Source: Microplitis mediator
Lineage: Eukaryota; Arthropoda; Insecta; Hymenoptera; Braconidae
DNA: 64,000 bases
Direction: 5' to 3'
NCBI RefSeq assembly: GCF_029852145.1
Contig: NC_079970.1
Span: 4,216,001 to 4,280,000, forward strand
Shown: piece after piece, positions 36,972-48,290 of the stretch
Layout: each line of letters starts with the position of its first letter
Position numbering within the stretch: position 1 is the first letter of the stretch
Notes under the pieces: model-generated
What the model saw: the letters and a program-made list of their open reading frames with translations, nothing else
Databases searched by the model: none
Told to the model about the DNA's origin: nothing
Made by a program: the position numbers and the translations under genes

Positions 36972-37560
36972 CTCTCTTGAAATGAACCGGTGAAATTCCA
37001 CTGATTCAACCAGTGAACTTTTTAATCACTGGTTGAATCAGTGAATGTAGCGCTCACTGATTTCAACCAGTAAACTAACAATGTGTAAGCGCGCGGGTTC
37101 AGCAGCATTCTGTACATGAGTATATTTAAGTGTTTTAGTGTGTCAATAAGTGAATAATATTTATTTATTATCTTTATGTAATATTTCAATTAACTTTGAT
37201 ATAACAATAATAATTATATGACACAATTTTTACAGAGTATAAAAATAAATAACTTTGGAGTAACTTCAATAGCTTGGAGCTAATGAGCTCACCTCATAAA
37301 CATAAAATTAAACAATATAAAAAGCCCATTGAAAATGGAAACAAATTAAATTTTTATAATTTCTAATAAATTATTTATTTTATTACTAAATAATTTATAA
37401 TTAAATATAATTGTTATTAATACTCTTTTAGTTCACTTTGTTTTTAAATAAACGTTTATAATAAAATAAAATTAATCTAACCTATCTTCTTTATATTTAT
37501 ATAGTACACCGGCGTATCACTGGTTCAACCAGTGAAATTCACTGGTTCATTTTAAGAGAG
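36972..37560. mobile_element. MITE with ~40-bp TIRs built of CACTGRTTCAACCAGTGA palindromes
   Basis: The left end, CTCTCTTGAAATGAACCGGT then GAAATTCCACTGATTCAACC, is matched inverted by the right end TCACTGGTTCAACCAGTGAA then ATTCACTGGTTCATTTTAAGAGAG. Three further TTGAATCAGTGA-like palindromes follow the left end. The ~430-bp core is AT-rich and non-coding. No clear target duplication was found, so the superfamily is open. Confidence 0.85.
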
Positions 37561-39140
37561 CAGACACACTAGATATTTAAATTGATGTATCTAAAAAAAA
37601 AGGGGGGGGGGAGGATTATGAAAGTAAATTAAAATAAAAAAAATAATAAATCAACTATGTACATATGATTACTTTTTTTTACATTCACATTCGTTATGTC
37701 AGATTACAAATGTTGTGTACAATATAGAAGAACACACAGTGCAACAGATTGCCCGTAAATTTACAAAGTGAAAACGTATATAAGCTCATGTATACTTTAT
37801 CATTTCGTAACTGTTTCCTGGGTGTAAGTTTAACTATTATATGAATCCACTTTTGCCTCAAGGCTCACTAAAAAATATCATTCTTATTTACTTATTCTTT
37901 TTGTCTATATATTATTACTAGATAAAATTTATTTTCTTATCTGCAGTCATAACTTCACACATATATATACATATATACATTTATCTTCATAAATTACTCA
38001 TTAAAATCTCACAGTCATTAAAATTATTATTTTTTTTTTAATGCCATCTAATTGACACTTTTCACGTTTAAAATATATGAATTGAAATTTATGAAAAGGA
38101 AGAGCTTGTCATGATTAAAAAAAAGCTCAACTCAACTCTTCACAAATTCTGACACCTTACACTGTAATATAATTACGATGGTCGCAACTTTGTATTTATA
38201 TCTTGTATAATTAATTATAATGTATCAATATTAAAACCGACACTTTATCACGCAAAATCCATCCGTGCGTGCAGATGATAATGATGAATATGAAAAAATA
38301 ATGAAATTGCTTTATCAAATTATTAAGGAAACAAAAAAAAATAATAATGTAATAATAAGCCCTGGGCGTAAATGAATGTTAATTAAACGCAAAGCGAAAT
38401 AGGTACAGCATACATACGGTGATTATTACTAATATTATATATTATGACAGTAAAATTATAATTAACTTGGGAAAATTTTCGTATGACGTCGAAAAATGTT
38501 TGAATATAGCGGCAGCAACGAGAAAGGTGTGCCGTGTGGCGCCGTGGGGCGTTCGATATCATTAATGCTAGACTAATCTAACTTTAGGTCGTAAACAATA
38601 TTATACAAAGACAGTTGGGGTGTGTACTCAGTACTATTCTGTACCTGGGGTATACGCGACTACTTGGATCTGGGTTTTGTTGTGTGAACTTAATGCACCG
38701 GAGTGTATGTAGTTTATAAGAGACGAAGATGAAGGGAAAGGGGCGAGGATGAGGAGGAATTACTGGAAACTGGATACGTTCATTAGAACCTTCAGGTACA
38801 CATATTTTGAATATATGAGTATGTAATGTATACATATATAGAAGCGTTAACCTTGTATTGCATGAAGCTTTCAAGATCCACAGGCATTTTGCTTTAACTG
38901 CAGTTTCGAGGTTTATTACATGACCCGAGTCTCTCTGGTTGTGTCCTCTGGCTTCTCTGCTCACGATGTACGAGTTCTATTTTAGTTTATATTAAACCTG
39001 GGCAAATTAAATTTTTTTGCAACGGCTTGGGAATTTTTTTTTTAAATTACTGTAAATTCGGTAGTTGATATTGATAGTGAAAATAAAATATTTCAAACGG
39101 ATGTGATTCATGATGAAAGAAAATGTTTTGCTATGACGCA
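37561..39140. other. AT-rich gene-free stretch
   Basis: Holds a G-run (about 37601-37612) and a GC-richer spot at 38505-38555. The longest minus-strand frame of the window (38584-38964, 126 codons) lies here and shows no domain or codon regularity that I recognise. Confidence 0.4.
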
Positions 39141-39144
39141 GGAT

Positions 39145-39205
39145 AGGGGAGAGCTGAGCAAAATGGGGAGAATGGGAAAAAATACATTTTTAACTTCAAA
39201 CTTTT
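39145..39205. mobile_element. Possible end of an AGGGG-type element
   Basis: AGGGGAGAGCTGAGCAAAAT and GGGGAGAATGGG resemble the starts of the elements at 57862 and 60558. No matching CCCCT end was found downstream, so it may be a solo or degraded terminus. Confidence 0.3.
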
Positions 39206-41683
39206 TACTTCAACTGGAAGAAAGTAATACAGATTGTAAATTGTTATGAAAATTTTTTTTTTTTCGGTTGGAAAAAATTTTTTTACAAAAACTTCTGAGT
39301 ACTCAATTTTGTTCGGCCTTTATTATGTTAAAAAATAAAATGGAATTTACGTGAAAACTGCAGTCCGGGACTGATATTTGGACCAAATGCTCTTTTTCTG
39401 ATAAATATTTTAAAAAAATTCAAATAATTTTTTTTTTCTGACCAGGAATTTATTTTTAATAAAATACAGAAGTATCAAAAATTTACTACTTTATATAAAA
39501 ATGGACATTTTAATAAAAACGACCACTTTTATTTCTGTTTGCTTTGATGTATTTATTTTATGGTAAAAAGTAAAGAGTCAACTTTAATATTGAATTTCGG
39601 TCGGCCTGTTCATATATTTCTATCTTTGTATACACAATAAAAACTGAAATATATGTTATTTATCAACTTTATATTTTTCATCACTTGTGGAATTCTCAAA
39701 AGTAAAGTAAAAAATTTTGACTCGTGGTAAATTAATTAATGATTTGATATTTTTTCAAAATTAGTGACAAAGAAATCAATACTTAATTAAAATTAATATT
39801 TTTCAACCATAAATATGAGTTTTTGAAAAAGTTATTTATAGAATAAACTACTTTCCAAACTTTGTTTAATTATTTATTAATTAATTTCTGTGTTAACTCG
39901 TGATGGACGTAGAGAAATTAAATATAATTGAAATACTTTTTTCTTTTTTTTGTAATTAAATAAAATATTATAAAAGTTATAAATGAAACAAAGTATCAAT
40001 GAGTGGCCTCGGTATATATAATCAACATCGCAGCGTGTAATATTGAATTATTTGCGATTATATTTTGAATGTATGTCATTGTTAACAGGAACAACGAAGA
40101 CAAACATATGTAATTAGCGATGTTATTATAATACATGTCAGAACCAATTCCTCGGAAAATTTCACTCGCTAAACGAATTATAATGAGTTATCGTACTGCA
40201 TATTATAGCTGGATATAATTTAAACTTAATTATTAATAACAAAATTAATTAATTTATTAATTAATTCATAGAATAAATTTAATTATTTTTTGTTTATTGG
40301 CACTCGATATTTAATAAATACTTGATTAAATTATGTGTACTATAACAAGCAGTATCCTCCCACGCATTTCCGGACATCAATTTCATATTTTTATTAACAT
40401 ATATATTTTTTCATAATCGATTTTGAATTTACATTCAAAGTTTTTTGTAGAAAAATGAAAATTATGGCTGAACTTACAAAGATATGACAAAAATGTATAT
40501 AAATATTTTTGTAGCTAATTGAATTCTCTACAAAAAAGGTCTTTTGATATTTTCACGTAACTCTAATTATTTTCATGTAATTACAATTAAAAGAGAATAA
40601 ATTTTACCAGATTTTTCTTGAATAAATCTATTCCCTTTTTTTATTTTCTCTGTAACTTTAAAACTATACAATCTACATGAAAAGTTATCAGGACCTTTTT
40701 GGAAGAAAATTAAATTTCCTACATTTTTTATTCGAAAAATTTTTTTCTAAAATCTACAGCTTCGCCATAAATATCATTTGAAAATAAATTTATATTTTTT
40801 TTTTGGTTTTTTTCCTGTTGACGTTTAGGTAATTAGATATTTTGGTTAAACAAAAAAAAAAAATTAATGAACTATTTATTAAAATTAAAAGTAATCTGGA
40901 ATCATATCTCAGATGATACATCAAGTGGCGACAGTATCATTTTTAGTGGATTAATTTTCAAATTATTACGGTTAAAAAGAAAAAAAAAATCTGTTTTCTA
41001 AGTATACATTATAATTAATGAAAAAAAAAATGTGATGAATAGTTCGACTTGATATATAAAAGTTTTTAATAACAAGTAAAAATTATTAAAATCATGTTGA
41101 CATTAATTTTGAAATTTAATATTTGGTCTATTCTATTTCCACTGATTAATTAAATTACAGAGCGCATGTCTATAAATGTTGTAAAATTTTTTCATTTACT
41201 ATGAAGACCTAAAAAGATAAGAATTGTTAAATGAAAAAATAAAAAAAACTTTCTCAAAGTAATGACAGTGAGAATATAGAAGGATATTTAAGTTGAAGGG
41301 AGAGAAAAAAATATAAAAGCTGGCAGAATTCTCAGTTCACTTATCGCCAGTAATCTCAGCGTATTTGTTTGTCGACGGTAGCCTTAGTTTTATTTTCATA
41401 CGTGGGTGGTGTACATTTATATCTATGTGACATTAAACCCGAACAATAATATTCTCATACAGATTTTTTTTTAATTTCGCTCGGATGAAACATTGGGAAA
41501 TTTTAAAATTTATGAAAGAATAATTTTATTTTTAAAAAGATTTTAATTAATTAGCAGCGTCGGAATGATTTATTTAAATAAGAAAAATTTTATGTGAGTT
41601 GAAAACGTGGGGTAAGTCGGGGTCACTGAAAAATATGAATATATGAATTTAAATAAGTTAAATAACTTTTTTTTTCATTAAAA
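39206..41683. other. AT-rich gene-free stretch
   Basis: Nearly 2.5 kb with no supported feature on either strand. Confidence 0.45.
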
Positions 41684-41853
41684 TTTTACGCGAATAAATT
41701 GTACTCTCTATTATAATGAAGAAGGTGAATTTTTTAGGGCTAAATTAGATGCTCTCAATAAATAAAAAAATTATTTTTTTTTGTAATCTTGAAAAAATAA
41801 AATTTATTAAGACTCATAAAAATGAAATTTACTTAAAATTTGACATAATTATT
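41684..41853. repeat. Direct repeat, left copy, flanking the retrotransposon tail
   Basis: It shares TTTTACGCGAATRAATTRTA, then CTCTCTATTATAATGAAGAA, AAATTAGATGCTCTCAATAA and TTACTTAAAATTYGACATAA with 42744-42860. This copy has two or three extra segments (for example about 17 bases after GAAGAAGGT), so the pair differs by indels. Confidence 0.85.
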
Positions 41854-41936
41854 ATTTTTTTTATTTATTTCAAAGTCGCATAAACAGCAATAGTCATGAG
41901 CGAATTCAGTAATATACATATGGTACAGTTTACATA

Positions 41937-42359
41937 CATTGTTAGAAGTATTTATTTGAGCCAAATAAATATTTATTAATAGTTAATAAATGATTTATTA
42001 AATGAGATTTATTTGGGCCAAATAAGCCATTTCTTAATAGTTAATAAATGGCTTATTTGGATAAAAAGAAATGACACATGAAGTTAATTAAGTAAGGTTA
42101 TGACAAATAATTTTTAGGACTGTTTAATTTAATTTTTTTAAAGAAAATAATACACACAATTAATGTTGATTGAGGATAAAAATTATTATACAAAAGATAT
42201 AAAAAAATTGAAATATTATAATAAATTTTGACTAACAATCACACTCATTCCATTCAAGATTATAACCTTAACTTCATGTGTAATTTCTTTCTATTCAAAT
42301 AAGCCATTTTTTAACTATTAATAAATCTTATTTGGCTCAAATAAATACTTCTAACAGTG
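41937..42359. mobile_element. TA-flanked foldback MITE inside the retrotransposon 3' UTR
   Basis: Left end CATTGTTAGAAGTATTTATT then TGAGCCAAATAAAT; right end mirrors it as ATTTGGCTCAAATAAATACT then TCTAACAGTG. TA flanks both sides (41935-41936, 42360-42361). A second inverted pair, AATAAGCCATT with TTAATAGTTAATAAATG, lies inside each arm, and AACTTCATGTG-type sequence is also mirrored, giving arms of over 100 bp. Confidence 0.9.
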
Positions 42360-42370
42360 TAGTGTCAAAA

Positions 42371-42725
42371 TTAGATCTTATCGAGCAATTTTAAGTTTCT
42401 TAGCAGGTTTAGAACTGTAATTAAATTGTTTTTGTCATTTAAACATTTTGTTATTTCCGTTGGTAGCTTGATGGTCCTGTCTGTGATGCCTGGACATTCT
42501 ACTAAAAGATGTTGGATTGTTAGTGTCGATTCACATTTTGGGCATTTATTGGCGGGTGCTCGTGTCATGAGATGATTGTGTGTCATGTTGGTATGACCAA
42601 TTCTTAACCGTGTAAAAATTACTTGATTTGTACGGTTGTGAGATGATGGAGGTTCTTCCCATACAATTATTTCTTACACGATGTAATAAAGATTTGGAGT
42701 TCCTCCAGATAATGTTCCATTTAGC
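42371..42725 (-). pseudogene. Non-LTR retrotransposon ORF2 C-terminus (RNase H end), frameshifted
   Basis: The minus-strand frame reads LRIGHTNMTHNHLM, then CPKC...HLLVECP, the signature found at the end of Jockey-type ORF2 proteins: the RLRIGHT motif followed by a C-x2-C...H-x4-C zinc-knuckle-like array. In a live element this follows the reverse transcriptase and RNase H domains and serves target-primed reverse transcription. Here it is open from about 42670 to the stop at 42371. Upstream the homology appears to continue in a different frame (a WNIIW... stretch at about 42715-42680), so there is a frameshift as well as 5' truncation. There is no endonuclease or reverse transcriptase domain in the window. 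It is dead as a coding unit. Confidence 0.85.
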
Positions 42726-42743
42726 CCATATGAAGTTTCTGAC

Positions 42744-42860
42744 TTTTACGCGAATGAATTATACTCTCTATTATAATGAAGAAGGTAAATTAGATGCTCT
42801 CAATAAATAAAAAAATAATTTTTTAATAAATAATTTACTTAAAATTCGACATAATTATTA
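42744..42860. repeat. Direct repeat, right copy, flanking the retrotransposon tail
   Basis: Partner of 41684-41853, about 117 bp and shorter through internal deletions. It starts exactly where the retrotransposon homology stops. The frame at 42628-42810 crosses this junction and is not a gene. Confidence 0.85.
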
Positions 42861-44263
42861 TAATAAATGAATTTCATTTAAAAAATTTTTTATATAAAAA
42901 AAAAAGTATGGAACTTTTTTTTGTCGAGAATCCCAAATATAAAAGTTTTATTCGCCTTTTTCTTACCGAATAAGGGCAAAAAATATATCCTGGATAAACG
43001 AGTTTTTTGAATTTTCGCATTAAAAGATTGCGTGGGCAAAAAATTTAATGAGCTTTCGTATACATTACAGTTGAAAAAAAAAATAGTAATAAAAAAGTTT
43101 TTGATTTATTAATAATTTGTAAACTTAAAATTATCGTTTCTGATGATTATTAAAAAAAACAATTCGAAATTATCATGGAACGAATTTTTTGTAGGTCGAC
43201 ATGAAACATTTTCGAATAAATTATTTTTATTTCGAAATAAAATTTTAAGACTTCTAAAATTAAAGTCAAACATATTTTTTTTTGTGAGTACGTAACTTTT
43301 GAATAAGTTTCTACACAAACGAGCTTTGTTAATTTCGTCATTAAAAAATTATGTCGAAAAAAAATTTAATGAGCTTTCGTATACATTGGAGTTAAAAAAA
43401 AAGTAATAAAAAGTTTTTGATGTATTCATAGTTTTGAAACTAAAAATTATCTCGTCACTGGTGATTACATATATTTGAACGTAATTTTTTTCTGTATTTA
43501 TTCAAAGATAGTTTAAATTTACATTGAGTATAAGGATAAAAAAAATTTTATTTTATCTCATTTTCCGTCGCTTTTTATATTTTATTGAAGAAACGAAGAA
43601 TAAATACTTTAGTACTGTCTGAAGTGATAAAACACAGAGTATATAAAGTTGTAGGATGTTGCTGAGCGCTAACGCTGGCTGCTGTTTGATAACGTGTATA
43701 TTATAAATGAAATTGTGTAGAGGATAAAGAATAAGAGAGGGAAGAACGGAGAAAAGTAAAATGAGAAATGTTCGGTCAAGTGATAAGAAGTAACAAATTG
43801 TCTAGCTCGTGACCTCTGTACCCCTCTGTCACAATTTTCATTTACTCAAGAATAAAAAACGTTTAATTTCAATCACAGCGATACGTTTTTTTGTCTCCAT
43901 ATATCTTTATAATTTTTTTTTTTAGTTTTTAGATAGAAAAAAATATACAGTATCAAAATAACTTGATATCGTAAACGATAGATCAAAAATAAAAATGACG
44001 TGATTACAAAATAAGAAAAAATATAAAGACAGAGGAGCACTTGAGAGTTTGCTTGTGCAACCTGATCCTTGAAAGCCCAACTACTGCACAATATTCCCAA
44101 CACTTGAGCCACTTTGGCAACGCGATCCTTTTCTTCCCTCTTTACTTAACTCGATGTTTCTCTGCGCTCGGTTTGCCATTTTAGATATTTTAAGAGCTTA
44201 ATTCAAACTTCTGTGTACCTTCTAATTGTTAGTTTTCATAAACATTTTTTTACACTCACGTTA
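42861..44263. other. AT-rich gene-free stretch
   Basis: A roughly 90-bp motif appears twice in direct orientation: ATTAAAAGATTGCGTGGGCA ... AATGAGCTTTCGTATACATT at about 43018-43067, and ATTAAAAAATTATGTCG ... AATGAGCTTTCGTATACATT at about 43340-43387. The minus-strand frames at 43109-43341 lie between them. No recognised gene. Confidence 0.4.
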
Positions 44264-45056
44264 AACAAAAAAATCTGAAAACCGCCTGACCCTGCGGGCC
44301 AACCCCGAAACTTCCCGCTGTTTTCAAGCTCAGGGAGCTCGGAAATATTATTATTTAGAAGTTTTCGAGATCTTCGAGCTCAAAAATTTGTTAGGCCGGT
44401 AAGTCATGCCTTCACTAGATGGAATAAACCGATTTGAATGTTCTTGGTGGCAATCGAAAGGGCTCAACAAGACTTAAAACTGATTACATTTTGAGGCGAA
44501 TCAGGCAAGTAGTTTATAAGTTATACGCAAAAAACCAAAAATAAAAAAAATTTTTAATTACATTCTTCGTATAACTCATAAATTACATGACCGATCTACC
44601 CCAAAATCTAATCAATTTTAAGTTCTGGTGAGCCCTGACGATTGCCACCAAGTACGTTCAAATCGGTTCATTCGTTCCAACGATATCGTCGGACAAAAAA
44701 AATTTACACACACACACATACACACGGAAGTCAATCTGGGAATAGTCAGAATAGATTTCTACACTGATAAAAAAGTTGACTTGATTCAAGAGCGAAAATC
44801 TTGAACCAAGAATATTACTTTGAAGAAAATTATATTCTTGAGTCAAGAGAAAAAATTCTTGAGCCAAAAAATTATTTTTGGTTCAAGTAAATTTCTCTTG
44901 GCTCAAGAATTTTTTTTCTTGACTCAAGAATATCATTTTCTTCAAAGTGATATTCTTGGTTAAAGATTTTCGCTCTTGAATCAAGTCAACTTTTTTATCA
45001 GTGTAGGACCTCAAAACATCGACATGAAAATTTTCAATTTTCTTAGCGGGAAGTTA
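44264..45056 (-). mobile_element. Repeat family D, copy 2 (interrupted by a foldback MITE)
   Basis: Reverse-orientation partner of 7089-7858. It opens with CTGAAAACCGCCTGACCCTG, CGGGCCAACCCCGAAACTTC and CCGCTGTTTTCAAGCTCAGG, and closes with GAAAATTTTC and TTAGCGGGAAGTT. Internally it has two facing near-copies of CGATTTGAAYGTWCTTGGTGGCAATCG and GGCAATCGAAAGGGCTCAAC, so part of it is palindromic. The CA repeat at 44705-44726 matches the GT tract of the 7.1-kb copy. A foldback MITE sits at 44762-45003. Confidence 0.85.
44762..45003. mobile_element. Near-perfect foldback MITE (family E), TA-flanked
   Basis: A 242-bp element with ends CACTGATAAAAAAGTTGACT and AGTCAACTTTTTTATCAGTG that are exact inverted copies. 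The arms continue almost to the centre (CTTGAACCAAGAATATTACT, TTTGAAGAAAAT...; CTTGAGTCAAGAGAAAAAAT) with few mismatches, so about 105-115 bp can pair on each side. TA lies at both edges. The family D copy at 7.1 kb lacks it at the corresponding TATAGGACCTC position. Confidence 0.95.
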
Positions 45057-45146
45057 AAAAAATAATATTTACACTTGATATTACCTATTAAATATATATT
45101 TATCTATAGATTTGCAATACAAAAAGTAAAGTAGTGTACAAGTTGA

Positions 45147-45449
45147 CTATATATGTACATCGATTAGTCTCCTTGTGTCCATTGCTCTTAAGAGAATTCT
45201 CTCAACTTCAATTTCCGACTCCCCGTTTCCATTTAGTATAGTTTCTATTGGGATCCATTTGGTGGTACAACCCATTCTCAGTGCGCCGCCGACTAGAGTG
45301 TTCTGCAAACAGTGAGCCCGAACAATTCGTTTATCGTTGAGTAAAGCCGATAGTGTTACTGATGGAAGTTCGATCACGTTTTTACCAACCGGTACAACTT
45401 TAGTTACATTTTTTTTCTTTTTATTAAAAAGTATCCCGCAAGTCTTTAT
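45147..45449 (-). CDS. Unrecognised open frame, possible terminal exon
   Basis: The minus-strand frame is open from about 45449 to a TAG at 45147 and is markedly GC-richer than its surroundings, with mixed codon use rather than the Phe/Ile/Lys/Asn bias of chance frames here. It reads ...VPVGKNVIELPSVTLSALL..., then VRAHCLQNTLVGGALRMGCT... and ends RLIDVHI. I see no signal peptide, membrane segment or known motif and do not recognise a family. There is no ATG at a sensible start; the frame follows a T-rich stretch ending AAAG (about 45447), which could be a 3' splice site, making this a last exon. No clear AATAAA follows the stop. It could also be a transposon or pseudogene fragment. Confidence 0.35.
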   Translation of the reverse strand: MKTCGILFNKKKKNVTKVVPVGKNVIELPSVTLSALLNDKRIVRAHCLQNTLVGGALRMGCTTKWIPIETILNGNGESEIEVERILLRAMDTRRLIDVHI

Positions 45450-47560
45450 TTAACAATGAAAGTATCAGTTAAAATTCATAAAATATCACACGTGTATTTT
45501 TTTTCAAACCAACACGTACGTTCTTGGTACAAATAAGTGGCAAAGGTCCAAACGAAAACTTTTAACGTCATTTTATTTAAAATTAATTTTTGTTGCAATG
45601 CTGAAAAGAATTGAGTTAATGTATGTTCTCTAAGAGAAAATAATTATTGAGTTTAATATTTCATGATAGTATGGTAGAGTTCACTCATTCATTATTAATA
45701 ATAATAATATGAACTATTAAAGTCATTTCAATGAATAAATATAACGAATCAACAACAATAATAATAATAGTAAAAGTTATAAAATATTTTTATTGTAAAA
45801 AAAAAATTTCCTTTTCTTTTGTTAATACCATGGCGTTGGTACTAATTGGACTGCAAAGATTACAATTTGCATGAGTGCTCAACTTGTTAAAGATCTTAAC
45901 AGGTTAAACTGGAACTCGTGCTTTGAAATGAGATGAACTTGCTTCAAGTGCACCTCAAGTTCACTCTTGAGTGTGTCACCTTTTTTGCCTCACGTTTTTT
46001 ATTTTTTTTTTTTAATCTTTCTTACCACAAATTTTTTATTCCACCGCATAATTTTCCACAATTAAATTAACTCTCTTTTGAACAAATTTTTTTTAGTACA
46101 AAGGAAAATTGTCATTAATATTTTTTCCTTAAATTTTTATATTTGCGGAAAAAAATAAAATCGAATGGCTCGGAGCTAATTTTTTTGGGTCATTGAACCT
46201 GAATCTTTGCTCGCCTCAGCACTACTACACTATCCCCTAGCCAAGTGCTAAACCCATCGTCTATCTACCCAACTAACGCTGGATTCCCATCGGACACTTC
46301 TGAACCCAGCCACACATTCTTGATTACACTATCTTCATATATATATGTTGTAAGGTATATGTTGATGTGTGTGGGCAAATGTATGTGTGTATTACTGGTA
46401 TGTAGGAAACGTTGACACACAGGTTAAAATAAAAAAATAAAAATACAAAAAATGCCCGAGAGAAGGGCAAAGCAAAGAGAGACCACCTAGCCGAGTGGAA
46501 TCGATAATTCGATTCGAGAAAAATTCTCGACTTGCATCTCGACCCCGATCTGTAAACTACACTCTTTGAATATTATTATTATTTTTATTTCTTCTTACGC
46601 TCTTTTATTTCTGATTCGATTCATGAATAAAAATAGAAATGAATCAAATTTTAATTTATATTACAATTTATAATTAATCACCTCATATATCATGTCTCAT
46701 AATTAGCTATCGATTTATTAATTACCACAAAAAATATATATTTTATATCTAATGTACATTTAACTGTTATTTAATTACATTTCATGATTTAATATTAGAG
46801 GGATTTATTTTTATTTTATACGAATAGTATATATGGTTTTTTTTTTTTAGTGAATAGATATAATTATTTGGTAATTATTAACTGCAGTAGCGTATTCGAT
46901 TGATAGTCTCGAGTTATTAGTATAGAGTATAGCTAGACCACTTTCTAATTAGACTCCGTGTACGTATAGTTCAAGATAGCAAAGTTTGACTGTAACGATC
47001 CACCGACACGACTACTTTGCTTTGACTCGAAAATTAAGGCAAGGGCAATGCCTTCTGGCAGATTGTCTGCTGATGCTTTTCCCTATATCGTGTTTCACAG
47101 TGTTACCAAAGTTACGAGGGTCGCAAATATCTTTATTTAACAAATTACAGTTCATTACATCGAAATAAAATATGTTTACTTATATTTTGTAATTTAATTT
47201 TACCAAAAAAAAAGAAGAAAAATTGCCTTGAGGATTTTTGTATTATTTAATTTTGTGAATAACTATTTTTTTTTCTCTAGAAGAACTACTTTTTTTATTA
47301 GTAATAGTCAATTTTTTTTTTTTTCCAAAATTTGGTTTTAAGTTTTTACTGAAATAATTGAATCAGTTTCGACTTTGGATGTTTAGTAAATGAAAGCGAT
47401 AAAAAATCTTTAATAATTAAAAATGGAGTTTAAAATGATCGATTAGGGAAAGTTGGGCAGAATAGATTACTTGGAATTTTTTTTTTAATTGCAATTCATT
47501 GCTATCACAAATATTTTTAAAAAGTTAGAGATGCCTGAAATTTATTTTTGAAATTTTTTT
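45450..47560. other. Gene-free stretch with two GC-richer patches
   Basis: Patches at about 46190-46325 (C-rich, no frame) and 46450-46560 (CCGAGTGGAATCGATAATTC, a TCGATTCGAG/TTCTCGA near-palindrome) stand out. The frame at 46986-47168 has no motif. Confidence 0.38.
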
Positions 47561-48290
47561 TGATTGCCTTTCCGATTCGAAATTTGGAACCCATTTTGAA
47601 CCTTCTAAAGTTGGATCTATTTCGGACTTGGAGGCTCAAAATAGAGACTGTTTGCATGTTAAATTAGGTCCGATTTTGGTCCCTGAAGTGCTACAAATTT
47701 CTGTTTTCAGCATTTTAGGGTTCAATATAGGATCTGATGAAAATTAAAATTAGGTCCTATTTTGAACCTCTGAGCCTTATTTTATTGTAATAATAGTAAT
47801 ATTCATATTATTAGTATCATTAGCATTATTAATACTATGATTAATAATAATCTATGTTACTCTGGATTTTATTTGCATTTACAACGGTTAAAATAATTTC
47901 AATCAAAATTATCAAAATATATAGCAAATGCTCTTAATAGTTAAATTTTTTATAATAAATTGATAATAATATAGGAATAGTAATAATAATAATAATAAAT
48001 TTCATATAAATTTCGTTACGTGTCAAAAAAATAATGCTTACAATTAATTTTAAAAAATCTTTAACTTTTTATATCATCATAAATAATTTAATTATAATGA
48101 ATCGAAATTTATGACGGAACTAATATTGTCGGACTTGAAGGTTAAAAATCGGACCTCTCAGTGAATGTTTGGACCTCTGGGTTCAAAGTTGGAGCTAGAG
48201 GACTACAGGGCTCTCAATCGGATCTATTTCGTACTAGATGGGCCTATATAGGCTCTAAATTTCGACTCGGGAATACTCTTGACTTCCGGC
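47561..48290. repeat. Diffuse direct repeats of GGATCTATTTCG / GGTCCNATTTTG type
   Basis: GGATCTATTTCGGACTTGGA (about 47620) recurs as GGATCTATTTCGTACTAGAT (about 48220), and several TTAGGTCCNATTTTG(GA)ACCTC and TCGGACCTC words lie between. This may be two halves of one degraded element about 0.7 kb long. The boundaries are not sharp. Confidence 0.4.

Larger units (their letters stand above)
41854..42743 (-). mobile_element. 5'-truncated non-LTR retrotransposon tail with poly-A
   Basis: On the minus strand the order is: broken coding end, TAA stop (42371-42373), about 15 bases of 3' UTR, an inserted TA-flanked MITE, the remaining 3' UTR (TGTAAACTGTACCATATG onward) and an AAATAAATAAAAAAAATAATAA tail at about 41854-41872. 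The right (5') limit at 42743 abuts the second copy of the flanking direct repeat. Without the MITE the relic is about 465 bp. The 3' structure and coding remnant suit a Jockey-superfamily element. The boundaries are inferred from the repeats. Confidence 0.8.

Noticed and set aside
38584..38964. 126-codon minus-strand open frame, the longest in the window
   Set aside because: No domain, membrane or signal pattern, no splice or start support, and it crosses TATATG-type simple sequence; length alone is not enough in 64 kb of DNA.
46485..46555. tRNA-like box A (TAGCCGAGTGG) followed by TTCGATTCGAG
   Set aside because: The box spacing is too short and no cloverleaf stems can be drawn; probably chance in a short GC-richer patch.
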